Source: an uncultured Collinsella sp.
Lineage (GTDB): Bacteria; Actinomycetota; Coriobacteriia; Coriobacteriales; Coriobacteriaceae
Assembly: GCA_900543945.1 (NCBI GenBank)
Contig: UQTN01000108.1
Span: 1-6,657, forward strand
Direction: 5' to 3'
Length of the DNA stretch: 6,657 nucleotides
Made by a program: the position numbers and the translations under genes. Numbering within the stretch: the stretch's first letter is position 1; every line of letters starts with the position of its first letter. Below, one piece after another: positions 6,519 through 6,657 of the stretch. Below the pieces are notes generated by a model. The model did no database searches and was not told the origin of the DNA. It saw only the letters and a list, made by a program, of their open reading frames with translations.

Positions 6519-6657
6519 GCCTATCCTTTCGAGCATTGGGTGGAGCAAGTTTACTCCTATGGAACCGGTGGGATTTGCTCGAAACGGGCTCGAAAAACTC
6601 TTTGGTTGATTTTCAATCTCAACGCAACAGCCTGAACGGGTCCCGCGTTTCCGCAGC
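6519..6657 (-). other. Aminotransferase upstream region with repeats near the ribosome binding site
   Basis: The minus-strand leader has two direct copies of TTTCGAGC (6595-6588 and 6584-6577, period 11) and a complementary GCTCGAAA (6534-6527) that runs into the AAAGGA ribosome binding site (6529-6524). Either upstream copy could pair with it over 8-9 bp; the distal copy could extend by two G-U pairs into the GG of the site. A small GGAG/CTCC hairpin (6557-6542) lies between. No convincing -10/-35 pair was found; TAAACT (6555-6550) is the best -10 and lacks a partner. The outermost bases (6600-6657) show no recognisable gene. Confidence 0.4.

Noticed and set aside
6610..6657. Possible tRNA 3' end at the right edge
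   Set aside because: The GC-rich end superficially resembles an acceptor stem, but no T-loop consensus or paired arms are present.

Overview
The window looks like chromosomal DNA from a high-GC actinobacterium. My best guess is class Coriobacteriia, Collinsella or a close relative. This rests on the GC-rich codon usage, an actinobacterial-type Rho with a very long disordered N-terminus, and the protein flavour of the ROK kinase and aminotransferase. It is an inference, not a database match. I see no insertion sequence, CRISPR array, tRNA, rRNA or phage gene.

Left part (1-2106): the plus-strand gene for transcription terminator Rho. Its frame is open to the left edge, so the true start may lie outside the window. 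It ends in a strong hairpin-plus-T terminator.

Middle part (2182-4230): a plausible promoter and a leader of about 130 bases precede a tightly packed plus-strand operon of three genes. The first encodes a two-helix membrane protein with a long acidic tail. The second encodes an acidic/Ala-Pro-rich protein ending in a charged helix; its ATG overlaps the first gene's stop (ATGA). The third encodes a small VanZ-family membrane protein. The first two may be halves of one gene broken by a one-base frameshift. The operon ends in a perfect 12-bp hairpin whose left arm contains the VanZ stop codon, and which probably also stops transcription from the convergent kinase gene.

Right part (4312-6657): two minus-strand genes. 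The upstream one encodes a class I PLP aminotransferase and has its own terminator. The downstream one encodes a ROK-family fructokinase-like sugar kinase and appears to have its own promoter. The two are probably separate transcription units. The kinase has Asp in place of the second Gly of its phosphate-loop motif. The aminotransferase leader carries repeats that could pair with its ribosome binding site.

Most of the window is ordinary housekeeping and metabolic sequence. The least explained part is the 2347-3740 gene pair.
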